Of a stretch of 64,000 bases of DNA, positions 55,078 to 63,206 are shown piece by piece. Source of the DNA: Modicisalibacter luteus DSM 23508. GTDB lineage: Bacteria; Pseudomonadota; Gammaproteobacteria; Pseudomonadales; Halomonadaceae. How positions within the stretch are numbered: the stretch's first letter is position 1; every line of letters begins with the position of its first letter. The notes beneath the pieces are model-generated. The model was not told the origin of the DNA and searched no databases. It worked only from the letters and a program-made list of their open reading frames with translations. The translations under genes and the position numbers were made by a program. The stretch lies in contig NZ_KB899991.1 in assembly GCF_000378505.1 (NCBI RefSeq), forward strand, positions 306,824 through 370,823. Reading direction: 5' to 3'.

Positions 55078-56714
55078 ACGATATTATCTGGCAACTGGAT
55101 AATCTCTGGCTGGGTATTGGCATTACAACTGCCGTCTTTTGCCTCTATTACGCTGTCGCGCTATACGCCCGCACCGACACGCAGGATACGGCGGATCTTT
55201 ATGTCGCCGGGCGCTCGATCGGCCCCGTAATGAACTCGCTGGCTGCGGCTTCGACGTGGATGAGCGTTGCCACTTTCCTTGGTGTAGTGGCGCTTATTCA
55301 ACAGCTTCATATGCCTTTCGTTTATATGTGGATCCAGCTCATCGTCAGCCTCCCGCTGTTAGTGCTGTTCTATGGTGCCATGCTGCGACGGCTCGGCGTT
55401 TTTACCTCCGTTTCTTTCGTTCGGATCCGCTACGGGCAGCCTGTCGCCTACGTGGCGGCGGTCTGGATGCTGCTGATCATGCTGATGTACATGATCGGGC
55501 AGTTTGTGGGGATCGCCAAGGTATTCGAGGTTCTACTCGGTCTACCTTACCTCCCGTCGCTAATCCTCTCTGCGTTGGTTATTACAGGATACATCTCTAT
55601 CGGCGGTATGAAGGGAGCAACCTACAACGACGCCATCCAGATGGTCATCATGATGATTGCGCTAGTTGTGCCGCTCGCCGCAATCCTGAAGCAGATGGGG
55701 GCGACGGGGTACGCTTTTCCGCCGCTTGGCTATGGCAACATGACCGACGTTATGCTGGCCAAATTTCCTGAATTCTTTGATCTGAAATTCGATCCCCGCT
55801 TCTACTTGGCCCTATTCGTCGCTCTCACTTTGGGCATTTTGGGCCTACCCCAACTAGCGCAGCGTGTCCTGACATCTTCCAACATGAAATCCGCACGACG
55901 CGTGGTGCCTTGGTTCTGTCTGTGGGTCGGGCTGGCCTTCTCCGCCACCTACGCCATGGGCTTCGCCGGCGTGTTCCATTTCGCCAGCCTGGGACAAGAG
56001 TTACCGCCGGAGGCCGCCGATAAAACCACATTGCTACTGAACCTTGCCTATAACCCCGACTGGGTTAGTGGCTTTGTGATAGCAGGGGTGCTTGCTGCTG
56101 GGGTCTCTACCATTGCCGGGCTAATGATAGGTGTCGCCACGGTTGTCGCCCACGACATCGTAGGCATGTTGCGCCCACAACTACCAGAGAAGAAACGGCT
56201 GCGCTGGGGCTATATAGGTCTGGCCGGAACTGGCATCGTGTCGCTACTGATTTCGCTTAAACCGCCCGCGTTCCTGGTCGTCTCAATATTCTGGGCCTTT
56301 GGCCTGTGTGCGAGCGCTGTAACGCCAATGATCGTTCTTGGCGCCTGGTCCACACGAATCAACCGCTACGGTGCCTTGGCTGGCAGCCTAATAGCCGGTT
56401 TGCTTTATATCGCACTGTCCCCGTATGTATTTCCAGGCTTCGCAGTCGGCAATGGACTTGTCGCCAAGCTCGGTTTTGCACCCGCTCTGATTACGGTGCC
56501 GGTCGGATTCCTCGTAACGGTGTTCATGTCACTGGGTTACGAGCGGGTGGCCGGGCCTGCTTACCAAGATGTTGTCTCCCAAGCGCATGAGCTAGTGGAA
56601 GGCATGCACGGCTGGCGTCACGTTTCAGGTAAGCGTTATGCCGGTACCACATGGCTGTGGATTCTTTGTGTGCTCTGGCTTCCGGTTCTTATTTGGGGGC
56701 TGCAGCCATGGTGA
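55074..56714 (+). CDS. Sodium/solute symporter (SSS family), likely haloacid permease
   Basis: A 546-residue inner-membrane transporter with about 13 segments. SSS features: DTADLYVAGRSIGPVMNSLAAASTWMSVATFLG (helix 1 with the Na site), GYISIGGMKGATYNDAIQMVIMMIAL, LGILGLPQLAQRVLTSSNMKSAR and AAGVSTIAGLMIGVATVVAHDI. It is most like acetate/monocarboxylate members (ActP group), which fits uptake of haloacetates or halopropionates, since it is co-transcribed with two dehalogenases. Substrate inferred from context. Confidence 0.88.
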   Translation: MNDIIWQLDNLWLGIGITTAVFCLYYAVALYARTDTQDTADLYVAGRSIGPVMNSLAAASTWMSVATFLGVVALIQQLHMPFVYMWIQLIVSLPLLVLFYGAMLRRLGVFTSVSFVRIRYGQPVAYVAAVWMLLIMLMYMIGQFVGIAKVFEVLLGLPYLPSLILSALVITGYISIGGMKGATYNDAIQMVIMMIALVVPLAAILKQMGATGYAFPPLGYGNMTDVMLAKFPEFFDLKFDPRFYLALFVALTLGILGLPQLAQRVLTSSNMKSARRVVPWFCLWVGLAFSATYAMGFAGVFHFASLGQELPPEAADKTTLLLNLAYNPDWVSGFVIAGVLAAGVSTIAGLMIGVATVVAHDIVGMLRPQLPEKKRLRWGYIGLAGTGIVSLLISLKPPAFLVVSIFWAFGLCASAVTPMIVLGAWSTRINRYGALAGSLIAGLLYIALSPYVFPGFAVGNGLVAKLGFAPALITVPVGFLVTVFMSLGYERVAGPAYQDVVSQAHELVEGMHGWRHVSGKRYAGTTWLWILCVLWLPVLIWGLQPW

Positions 56715-57211
56715 GCCTAGCACGGCCTTTGCCTGAGCGACTGGCCGGCATCGGCGTGTTGATGCTCGGTGTGGCGTGGAGTCTCGGCATGGCGCTGGCT
56801 AACTGGGATCAGGTCCGCGCTGCCGGACTGCCGATGGGCAGTGCCCTGCTGATGACAACGGTGGGCGGTATGCTGACGGTCGCAGGTGTTTGGTTCGGCG
56901 TCGGAGCGGTGGCCTGGGCGATGGGACGGCTGCTCGGCGGTAAGGCACGCTTCGTCAGGGTATTGTTTGCCGTTTCCGCCGCTGCGCCACCGCTTTGGGT
57001 TGCTGCTCCCGTAGCGATTCTGGCACTAAATGGGGAGAGCTCCATTGCACCTCTGCTAGGGCTTGTGGTCCTTGGCACTGCCACCGCACTAGGCTTCCTC
57101 GCATCGCTGGTAACCGCATTACGAGCGGTAGAGGGCTTTTCTTGGTATCGAGCCTGCGGTTGTGCGGTGCTCACCTTTATGTTCTGTGCCAGCTATCTCT
57201 CTCTGCAATGA
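56708..57211 (+). CDS. Unknown membrane protein linked to the haloacid symporter
   Basis: A 167-residue protein from the ATG at 56708, overlapping the symporter end by 7 bases. It has four or five hydrophobic segments (about 10-28, 38-58, 62-82, 92-112, 118-140, 148-165). I recognise no family. Tight coupling suggests a third part of the transporter or a membrane partner of the following enzymes. Confidence 0.6.
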   Translation: MVSLARPLPERLAGIGVLMLGVAWSLGMALANWDQVRAAGLPMGSALLMTTVGGMLTVAGVWFGVGAVAWAMGRLLGGKARFVRVLFAVSAAAPPLWVAAPVAILALNGESSIAPLLGLVVLGTATALGFLASLVTALRAVEGFSWYRACGCAVLTFMFCASYLSLQ

Positions 57212-57270
57212 ATGCAAACGCAGGCGGCGACCGGATTCGGTTGTCGCTTCATCAAGGAGAAAAATCAATT

Positions 57271-58011
57271 ATGAGCACTTTTGTTTTCGATGCCTATGGC
57301 ACGCTATATGACGTGAATTCCGTCGCCACAGCCACGGAGGAAGCCTTTCCGGGATACGGCGATACTATTACACAGGTCTGGCGGCTCAAGCAGCTCGAAT
57401 ACACCTGGCTTCGCTCGCTGATGGGGCGCTACGAGGACTTTTGGTCTGTCACCCAGGAATCGCTCGCCTACACACTCAATACGCTAGGGCTACAAGCGGG
57501 GCCGGAAACATTCGATAGTATTCTAGATCGTTATCTTCATCTCACCCCGTACCCTGACGCACTGGAAGCACTCGAGGGGCTGCGCGCCGCCGGTCACCAG
57601 GTGGCAATACTTTCGAACGGCAGCCAAGGAATGCTAGACGCCTTGGTAAAAAACACTGGCCTCGATACTGCTCTCGATGCGGTGATTAGCATCGATGAAA
57701 AGCGTCTATTCAAGCCAACCCCCGAGGCATATTCCCTGGTTGCGGAAAAGCTGGGAGCATCGACGGACGAGGTAGTGTTCGTCTCGTGCAATCCATTCGA
57801 CACCTGTGGCGCGAAGAGCTTCGGCTTCAAAGTGGCCTGGATCGAGCGCGTCCCGGCGATCTCACTACAGGCTGAAGTTCATTCTGGGCAGAGTCTCGAA
57901 CCGAGCACCATGTTCAAGGTACTACGCATGCGCATGGACGAACTCAACCTCGATCCAGACGTTCGAATCCATACGCTGCTAGATCTGATCGGGCTGGAAG
58001 CCAACGCCTGA
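57271..58011 (+). CDS. (S)-2-haloacid dehalogenase, type II (HAD superfamily)
   Basis: A 246-residue cytoplasmic enzyme that hydrolyses L-2-haloacids with inversion to D-2-hydroxy acids through an Asp ester. Active-site residues seen: nucleophile Asp7 in VFDAYGTLYD, Arg in KQLEYTWLRSLMGRYEDFW, Ser/Asn in ILSNGS, Lys in RLFKPTPEAY, and the Ser-Asn-Asp set in FVSCNPFDTCGAKSFGFKVAWIER. All match L-DEX-type dehalogenases closely. The ATG at 57271 is chosen with AAGGAG upstream. It is the first of two dehalogenases in this operon. Confidence 0.95.
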   Translation: MSTFVFDAYGTLYDVNSVATATEEAFPGYGDTITQVWRLKQLEYTWLRSLMGRYEDFWSVTQESLAYTLNTLGLQAGPETFDSILDRYLHLTPYPDALEALEGLRAAGHQVAILSNGSQGMLDALVKNTGLDTALDAVISIDEKRLFKPTPEAYSLVAEKLGASTDEVVFVSCNPFDTCGAKSFGFKVAWIERVPAISLQAEVHSGQSLEPSTMFKVLRMRMDELNLDPDVRIHTLLDLIGLEANA

Positions 58012-58103
58012 CTTACTGGCCGCGCCGCTTCGGTGTCGCGGCCATATTTCGCTACGCATGCGTCCTCGGGGTCCCAGTTGATGCTCACAACACAGAAACG
58101 TCG

Positions 58104-59180
58104 ATGAGATCGATTGTCTTTGCCATTGCACAGCGAGTTTCCCAGATAGCCTGGCTGACACACGTGCCCATAAATTCGTTCGCAGTTGCCATTGGTTTGA
58201 GCAGCTTCACCATTACTTTTCGCGAGGTGGAGCGTGCCTTCGGCTTTGCCGGCATAATTGCCGAAGCCATCGCGTTGTTAGCAGTGCTCAGTTTCATGTT
58301 CGCGGCCGGCCTTTATCTGGGCAAGACACTGATGCACTGGTCTCAAGTACGACGCGAGTTCAGCGACCCAGCTGAGATGCAATTATTTGCAATGGTCACA
58401 ATAGCGTTGCTGCTTTTGGCTTTGGTCATCCGGCCGTATGGCGGTGCAGTCACCTTCATAATATGGTCAGTGGCCGCGCTCTCGCATCTCGCGCTTGTGA
58501 TTGTCATCGTTAGGGGCTGGATCCTCAATGCGTTTGAGACCAGAACGTTCAGTCCGGCCTGGATGCTGTCGGTGGGCGGCATTCTGGTTGCCTCCATGAC
58601 AGGGGCTCGGCTCGGCTTCGTCGAGGTAGCATGGTTCTTTTTATCCTCGGGTTTAATGATGTGGATCATCATGTTCACAATCGCTATTCACCGACTTACC
58701 TTTCACGAACGAATTCAGACGTCGCTGACCCCCTCCCTATTCCTCCTGATGACGCCGCCGTCTGCAGCCTTTCTGGCCTATCTGCAGCTAAATGGTGATC
58801 AGCTGGACGTGCTTGCACGAGTATTGTTTTTCACGGCGCTCTTTTTGGCCGGCATTCTCGCCAGTCTCGCCCCAGTGCTGCTTCGTGTAGGCTTTTCTCT
58901 GGGCTGCTGGGCCTTCACTTTTCCCTCAGCAGCGTTGACGATAGCGACGCTACGCTATCATGGCCTTGTCGCAAATAGCCTGTCGTTAGCGCTCGCCAGC
59001 GTAATTCTGAGCATTGCCATTCTACTCTTTGTTGCTACCTGCTGGCGCACCATTGGCTGGCTACTGAGCTTTATGCGCATCCAACATAAGCTGGATTTTG
59101 AGGGTGATAGGCCCTGTAGCGCTGGTCGCAAACGGTACGGTCCAAAGATGGTCGGGCATGCCAAAAATAGTTGGCATTGA
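58104..59180 (+). CDS. SLAC1/TehA-type anion channel (TDT family)
   Basis: A 358-residue membrane protein with about ten hydrophobic segments. The opening PINSFAVAIGLSSFTITFREVERAFG is the TehA/SLAC1 signature around helix 1, and paired helices follow with FSPAWMLSVGGILVASMTG and FLSSGLMMWIIMFTIAIHRLTFHE. SLAC1 homologues are trimeric channels passing chloride, nitrate and other anions. Between two dehalogenase genes, a role in exporting the chloride or bromide they release is a reasonable hypothesis. Tellurite or dicarboxylate transport is the alternative family label. Confidence 0.82.
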   Translation: MRSIVFAIAQRVSQIAWLTHVPINSFAVAIGLSSFTITFREVERAFGFAGIIAEAIALLAVLSFMFAAGLYLGKTLMHWSQVRREFSDPAEMQLFAMVTIALLLLALVIRPYGGAVTFIIWSVAALSHLALVIVIVRGWILNAFETRTFSPAWMLSVGGILVASMTGARLGFVEVAWFFLSSGLMMWIIMFTIAIHRLTFHERIQTSLTPSLFLLMTPPSAAFLAYLQLNGDQLDVLARVLFFTALFLAGILASLAPVLLRVGFSLGCWAFTFPSAALTIATLRYHGLVANSLSLALASVILSIAILLFVATCWRTIGWLLSFMRIQHKLDFEGDRPCSAGRKRYGPKMVGHAKNSWH

Positions 59181-59204
59181 GTAATATAGTTTTGGAGAAA
59201 GTAA

Positions 59205-60128
59205 ATGGTATCTGAGCAACTGAACCAGACGATAAAGGCCTTGCAGCGTCCCGAGAGAGATGTACCGGTCCGGCCATTACCCGAGCATCGTGTAGATGCG
59301 GAACTGGCCCCCACTTATCAGGACCTGAAGGCTACGCTGGGCGTGCCTTGGGTAGGTGTGATCACGCAAGCCGTGGCCCATTACCGTCCGTTCTTTGTGG
59401 AGGCTTGGCGGCAATTTCAGCCCTCGGCGCGTTCGCATTATTTCGAGTCCTGTTGCGATGCTATCCGCCTGACGGCCTGGGAGCAGGCCGGGGATGCCTT
59501 CGACATCGAGTCGCGTACGGGCTCACTGCGCCAGCTTGGTTATTCTGATACCGAACTGGCGCAGATACGCGCGACGCTGGATGTGTTCGATTACGGCAAC
59601 CCTAAGTATCTGGTCTTGGCGACGGCGATCCAGCAGAGCCTTTGTCATGGCCGGAAACTGGGAGGCGATCCGGCTCAAAATCGGCGAGACAGCATGCCCC
59701 GTGCCCCCATCTACCAGACCGATCCTATACCAACGATGATCGAGGAACACCATGCAGTAGAGAGTCTGAATGCGGTATACGAGGATATTAAAGCAACACT
59801 GAATCTTCCTTTCGTTAACAGCGACTACAAGGCGATGGGACGCTGGCCTAGTTATTTGGCGCTAGCCTGGGGCGACCTCAAGCCATCAATCGATAGCGAC
59901 CCTTATGTACGTATTCGCCAGTTGATCCACGAGCAAGCGATAGCGACTGCGGAAAAACTACCGCACACATATTTTTTAGACAGAACACGTGCGATTCAAG
60001 CAGGTTTGAGCGAAGAACAAACTGACGAGCTCATGCAGGTGATTAGCTTATTTCAATGGCTTCTTTCTGGACTCATCCTCAATGTTACGCACTTTAAATT
60101 AGCTATGAGAGAAAAGACAAACAAGTAA
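59205..60128 (+). CDS. dehI: DehI-type (group I) 2-haloacid dehalogenase
   Basis: A 307-residue all-helical enzyme of the DehI family, unrelated to the HAD enzyme, which hydrolyses both D- and L-2-haloacids by direct water attack. The family is an internal duplication, visible here as LAPTYQDLKATLGVPWVGV (about 35-53) and LNAVYEDIKATLNLPFVNS (about 188-206). Only the second half carries the likely catalytic Asp, Asp207 in VNSDYKAMGRWPSYLALAW. It is the last gene of the operon, 24 bases after the anion-channel gene, with GGAG ribosome site. Confidence 0.92.
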   Translation: MVSEQLNQTIKALQRPERDVPVRPLPEHRVDAELAPTYQDLKATLGVPWVGVITQAVAHYRPFFVEAWRQFQPSARSHYFESCCDAIRLTAWEQAGDAFDIESRTGSLRQLGYSDTELAQIRATLDVFDYGNPKYLVLATAIQQSLCHGRKLGGDPAQNRRDSMPRAPIYQTDPIPTMIEEHHAVESLNAVYEDIKATLNLPFVNSDYKAMGRWPSYLALAWGDLKPSIDSDPYVRIRQLIHEQAIATAEKLPHTYFLDRTRAIQAGLSEEQTDELMQVISLFQWLLSGLILNVTHFKLAMREKTNK

Positions 60129-60825
60129 ACCCTGCTGGTTGCCATGACCCTTTATAGCTCCCCAGTGCTATATAGCTTGGAATGACAGCCCACCAGCTTC
60201 GCATGTAGCAGCGATTCGTGTGTTATCCACGAATTGTCGATTAGAGCTTTGCTTGGCTGGAAGCTCTTAGGCGCAGCCCGGGTAGACTGACAACCAAGAT
60301 TCTCTCGGGCCGAGATCGCTACAGCGATAGATTTCGCCGTTACTGCGACCGGTGCAATTATGCGGAACGAGAAATATGGGAGGAATTATGGAGGAACTTT
60401 GCTTCCTTGATTCAACCATAAACGCAGCACCTGCGGTCTTCAATGCCTATGCTACCGCGCAGTGGCTCTTCGATGACAACCCTAAAGGGACGCATGGCAG
60501 TCAATCTGATGTTAAAGGTAAGTTTCGGAGCAACTGGCTTAAACAGCATAGATTTGGGCACTGCCGACGCACGACACTAAAGTGATTAGGGAGAACCCAA
60601 TACAACCTTGTCAGACCGCACAGCTCGCTGGGCTATTGCCGCCCATAGCATATGCCCAGCAACTTGCATAAAAGAGCGACATATCACATTAAAGACGGAC
60701 CTAAACCAAGAGGAAGGTCAAAAACCGACAGTCTCCCCAAGCTTCAGAATAGCTAGCGGCACATCTGATCAAGGCTCAAACCAACCACTGCCAACTCATC
60801 ACCATACCATCTCGGCAATTGTTTA
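60129..60825. other. Intergenic stretch of about 700 bases with one doubtful small frame
   Basis: It separates the haloacid operon from the convergent amine-dehydrogenase operon. A 65-codon frame at 60388-60585 on the plus strand has a strong ribosome site (GGGAGGAATT) and begins MEELCFLDSTINAAPAVF, but no family is recognised. It may be a small protein or a broken gene start. No clear terminator hairpin is seen. Confidence 0.35.
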
Positions 60826-61044
60826 TTAACTAAAAGCTTGCTCAAAAGCTGTAGTGTCCTGCTCATCCTCGAAGCGTATACGTAAATGCTGTTGCTCTTC
60901 GCCTTCTAAAATCTCAACTTGGTATCTAGCCTCGCACTTCGATTGGCACCAACGGTTAATACTTTTCAAAGCGAGTAGCGCGCTTTCTTGGCTTCGGCCT
61001 TGGGGAATAGCGATGGTGACTTCCTGCCACTGGTCGTACGTCAT
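60826..61044 (-). CDS. Small protein of unknown function in the amine dehydrogenase operon
   Basis: A 72-residue soluble protein with an excellent ribosome site (AAGGAGATC) and a start 35 bases after the cytochrome frame. It has two Cys (RWCQSKCEARY) and alternating acidic beta strands (YQVEILEGEEQQHLRIRFEDEQD). No signal peptide, no known domain. Its position suggests a role linked to amine oxidation, for example cytoplasmic regulation or maturation. Similar small unknown frames follow the amine dehydrogenase genes in aau clusters. Confidence 0.6.
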   Translation of the reverse strand: MTYDQWQEVTIAIPQGRSQESALLALKSINRWCQSKCEARYQVEILEGEEQQHLRIRFEDEQDTTAFEQAFS

Positions 61045-61079
61045 GAGTTGATCTCCTTAATTATTCTGGTAATGAGTCG

Positions 61080-61496
61080 TTATTGCCAATCTTCGAGAGC
61101 AGCCATCCTGGCATTCAGTTTTGCTCGCTCGGCTAAGGCGTTATTACTAGCTTGGCGATGCTTGGCAACTTCTTCCGTGGTAAAAGGAATAAAGTTGTTC
61201 ACCGGCGTTTTATGCTTCAGCACCCAGTTGAGTACTGCAGCGGTCTGCCGATCCGTTAAAGGGGAATTGGCCACGCCAGGAGCCCTGATCAGATAGGGCC
61301 GTCCTCCCTTTACGCCAAGGTAACGGTGGGCCTGATTCAATGCAGGTATGGTGCCCACGTTGACGTTAGCACTGTTTCCGTGACATCCCCGACAGCTCAT
61401 CTGGTAAAGCGAGTAGGCGCCTTTGGGCCAGGGGCCTATCGTTTCCGGAGGAACGTCGCCGGCCATGCCGGTGAGTTCGGCGGCTGTCGGAGTCAA
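61080..61496 (-). CDS. Second cytochrome c domain, possibly translated by -1 frameshift
   Basis: About 138 codons of a mono-haem cytochrome c domain with the haem motif CRGCH and the sequence LYQMSCRGCHGNS, ALNQAHRYLGVKGGRPYLIRAPG and SPLTDRQTAAVLNWVL, of the kind found as a small cytochrome beside amine dehydrogenases. It has no signal peptide, which haem attachment in the periplasm requires. Its only upstream start is a TTG overlapping the stop of the previous cytochrome, and the first ATG (61466) has no ribosome site. The -1 frame of the previous gene joins it exactly at an A_AAA_AAG heptamer, so it may be the second half of a 299-residue di-haem protein. Confidence 0.75.
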   Translation of the reverse strand: MTPTAAELTGMAGDVPPETIGPWPKGAYSLYQMSCRGCHGNSANVNVGTIPALNQAHRYLGVKGGRPYLIRAPGVANSPLTDRQTAAVLNWVLKHKTPVNNFIPFTTEEVAKHRQASNNALAERAKLNARMAALEDWQ

Positions 61497-61978
61497 AGCT
61501 TTTTTAGTTGAGTTAGCGCCTCTTCTCGCAGCGAGTGGACCTGTAATGGCGTCACCGACTTTTCGGTCAGCCTCGCCACCTCTTCGGCAGAGAACTCCTC
61601 GATATCAAGGTTGGGATCACCCGGCAGGGTTTCGGTAATGTAATTAAGCAGCGATGCCAACTGCGCATTATCGAACCGCGCCCAAGGCGGCATAACACCG
61701 CTATAGGTTTGCTGGGAAACCGTGATCGAGCCCATCATGCCATGACGAATGACATTTGCCAGATAATGCCTGCCCGAGTCGATCTCACTCCAGGCTGCGA
61801 GGCGTGAACCAAGCGGAGGGTAAACACCAGGTACACCTTCCCCATTGGCTTGGTGACAGGCTGCGCAGTTCTGTTGATATAGAGTAGCGCCTTCGAGATG
61901 ACTACTGTCGGCAGCTATGGCGCTGCCGACAGTCAAACTACTCAGCATGATCACACCAATCACTGAGCTGATTCGCAT
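61493..61978 (-). CDS. Periplasmic cytochrome c of the amine dehydrogenase operon
   Basis: A 161-residue class I cytochrome c from the ATG at 61978, which overlaps the light-chain stop (TAATG) and follows GGGGAGG. A Sec signal peptide ends near GSAIAA-DSSH. Haem site: LYQQNCAACHQANGEGVPGVYPPL, with the axial Met in GVMPPWARF. It would take electrons from the amine dehydrogenase. Its final codons form a slippery heptamer that could extend it into the next haem domain. Confidence 0.88.
   Translation of the reverse strand: MRISSVIGVIMLSSLTVGSAIAADSSHLEGATLYQQNCAACHQANGEGVPGVYPPLGSRLAAWSEIDSGRHYLANVIRHGMMGSITVSQQTYSGVMPPWARFDNAQLASLLNYITETLPGDPNLDIEEFSAEEVARLTEKSVTPLQVHSLREEALTQLKKL
61499..61505 (-). 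promoter_or_regulatory. Candidate -1 ribosomal frameshift site A_AAA_AAG
   Basis: On the minus strand the last codons of the first cytochrome are CTA AAA AAG CTT TGA. The heptamer A_AAA_AAG is in the correct register, as in dnaX. AGAGG lies 13 bases upstream, and a CCGGC-ATG-GCCGG hairpin follows about 30 bases downstream. A -1 shift reads through into the second haem domain. An indel in this six-A run would have the same effect. Confidence 0.5.
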
Positions 61979-62502
61979 TACGCCTCCCCGATCACTACAG
62001 CGCTGGAACAGTGATACATCATGTCCGGTGCGCCATAACACCAAATGATGTCATTGTTCTTTTGGGCACGGTAGGCAGGCAGTTCGCCTTCTAGCCCCAG
62101 ACAGGCACAACGGCCACAGCTACCCTTACCGCAACAGTCACGGTAGGAAATCAGGTAATGTTTGCCGTCGACAGGGTTAAGGCAAGTGCCGACCCATGAT
62201 GTGGGAGCCGGCGAGGTTCCGGGCGGGCAGCTGCTGGGCGTGCCGCCGCAGCAGCTACACACATAGCCGTCAATAGCACAGTAACGCCAATAGTTGCACT
62301 GTGTATCATCATCATCTTGAGTGTCCTGCGCACCGCTTTCTGCTGCGCGAGCCTTACCTCCGCTTCGGTCTATCGGCAATAACGGCAGCACGGCGCTACC
62401 CATGACTATAGTGCCGGTCCAGCTCAGAAAATGCCGGCGGGACAAACCATTGGCTAGGAAACGTGAGGCTCTCTCCACCAGGGTATCGAAATCGAGCGTC
62501 AT
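61978..62502 (-). CDS. mauA: TTQ amine dehydrogenase light (small) subunit
   Basis: A 174-residue periplasmic subunit carrying the tryptophan tryptophylquinone cofactor. A twin-arginine-type signal (SRRHFL, 21-26) precedes the mature part. The TTQ-forming Trp are Trp103 in TSWVGTC and Trp154 in IIWCYG; Asp78 and Asp122 match the residues needed for cofactor formation. Fourteen Cys, 12 of which would form the six conserved disulfides. CSCCGG resembles aromatic amine dehydrogenase (AauA), while EGELPAYR and NDIIWC resemble methylamine dehydrogenase (MauA). The substrate amine is therefore open. Confidence 0.93.
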   Translation of the reverse strand: MTLDFDTLVERASRFLANGLSRRHFLSWTGTIVMGSAVLPLLPIDRSGGKARAAESGAQDTQDDDDTQCNYWRYCAIDGYVCSCCGGTPSSCPPGTSPAPTSWVGTCLNPVDGKHYLISYRDCCGKGSCGRCACLGLEGELPAYRAQKNNDIIWCYGAPDMMYHCSSAVVIGEA

Positions 62503-62550
62503 AATTGGCTCCTTTCTTGATTATTGTCCTTGTACTTACCAGTGTGGCGG

Positions 62551-63195
62551 TCACGCATGCGACTGTTTCGGGCCGGCAGTGGCATCTACAGCATCGATGG
62601 GCGCCGTAGCCTCGTTGCCCAGATAATCCTGAAGGCTTTTAACGCCGCTATCGCGAGCAATGACAAGGCTTTCGAGGTGTTCCCGGCTATTGACCAGCCC
62701 TTTGGCTTGCAGTGTGCCCTCTGGCCCAACGAGAACGGCGTAGGGTACCTTACCGACCTGCATGCCACGGCCGACACGACTGTCGTTGATAAAGCGCCCC
62801 GGCAGGCCGGACAACCGTGAGAACAGGGATCGGGCGATGGAATGCTCTTCGTCGCTGACCACAACAAGTTCCAGACGCTCCTGTTGGCTAAATGTACCGG
62901 CCAAAGGGGCTATGCGCTTGCAGAGTGGGCATCCTTCGGCCACAAACAAGAGCAAGGTTCCCCGGGTACCTTTCGGGATTTGGCCTAGTACGACACGTTC
63001 AGATGAGCGCCAGTCCTCGACCTCGTAAAAAGGGATAGGGTCTCCTGCCTGGGGCCCGTTATCGGCCACCATGGCGCCAACGCCCGGCATGCGTTCGTGT
63101 AGTAATCCAATTTGCCTTGCCAGGGCAAACAGAACCACAGCCAACAGGATAATGATGAACCAGGCCAAGGTGAGCGCGATTGCTATCAGACTCAT
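62551..63195 (-). CDS. mauD: Amine dehydrogenase maturation protein MauD (thioredoxin-like)
   Basis: A 214-residue membrane-anchored periplasmic protein. One N-terminal hydrophobic segment (about 3-28) is followed by a thioredoxin fold with a CPLC active site (Cys89, Cys92) in FVAEGCPLCKRIAPLA. MauD is needed for the disulfides of the light chain. The cis-Pro region is VGKVPYAVLV. It lies between mauE and mauA in the conserved order. Confidence 0.93.
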   Translation of the reverse strand: MSLIAIALTLAWFIIILLAVVLFALARQIGLLHERMPGVGAMVADNGPQAGDPIPFYEVEDWRSSERVVLGQIPKGTRGTLLLFVAEGCPLCKRIAPLAGTFSQQERLELVVVSDEEHSIARSLFSRLSGLPGRFINDSRVGRGMQVGKVPYAVLVGPEGTLQAKGLVNSREHLESLVIARDSGVKSLQDYLGNEATAPIDAVDATAGPKQSHA

Positions 63196-63206
63196 GAGTA
63201 CTGTCC

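Noticed and set aside
61466-61496. Independent translation start for the second cytochrome domain
   Set aside because: Neither the TTG at 61496 nor the ATG at 61466 has a ribosome site, and neither gives a signal peptide. Kept as an alternative only through translational coupling.
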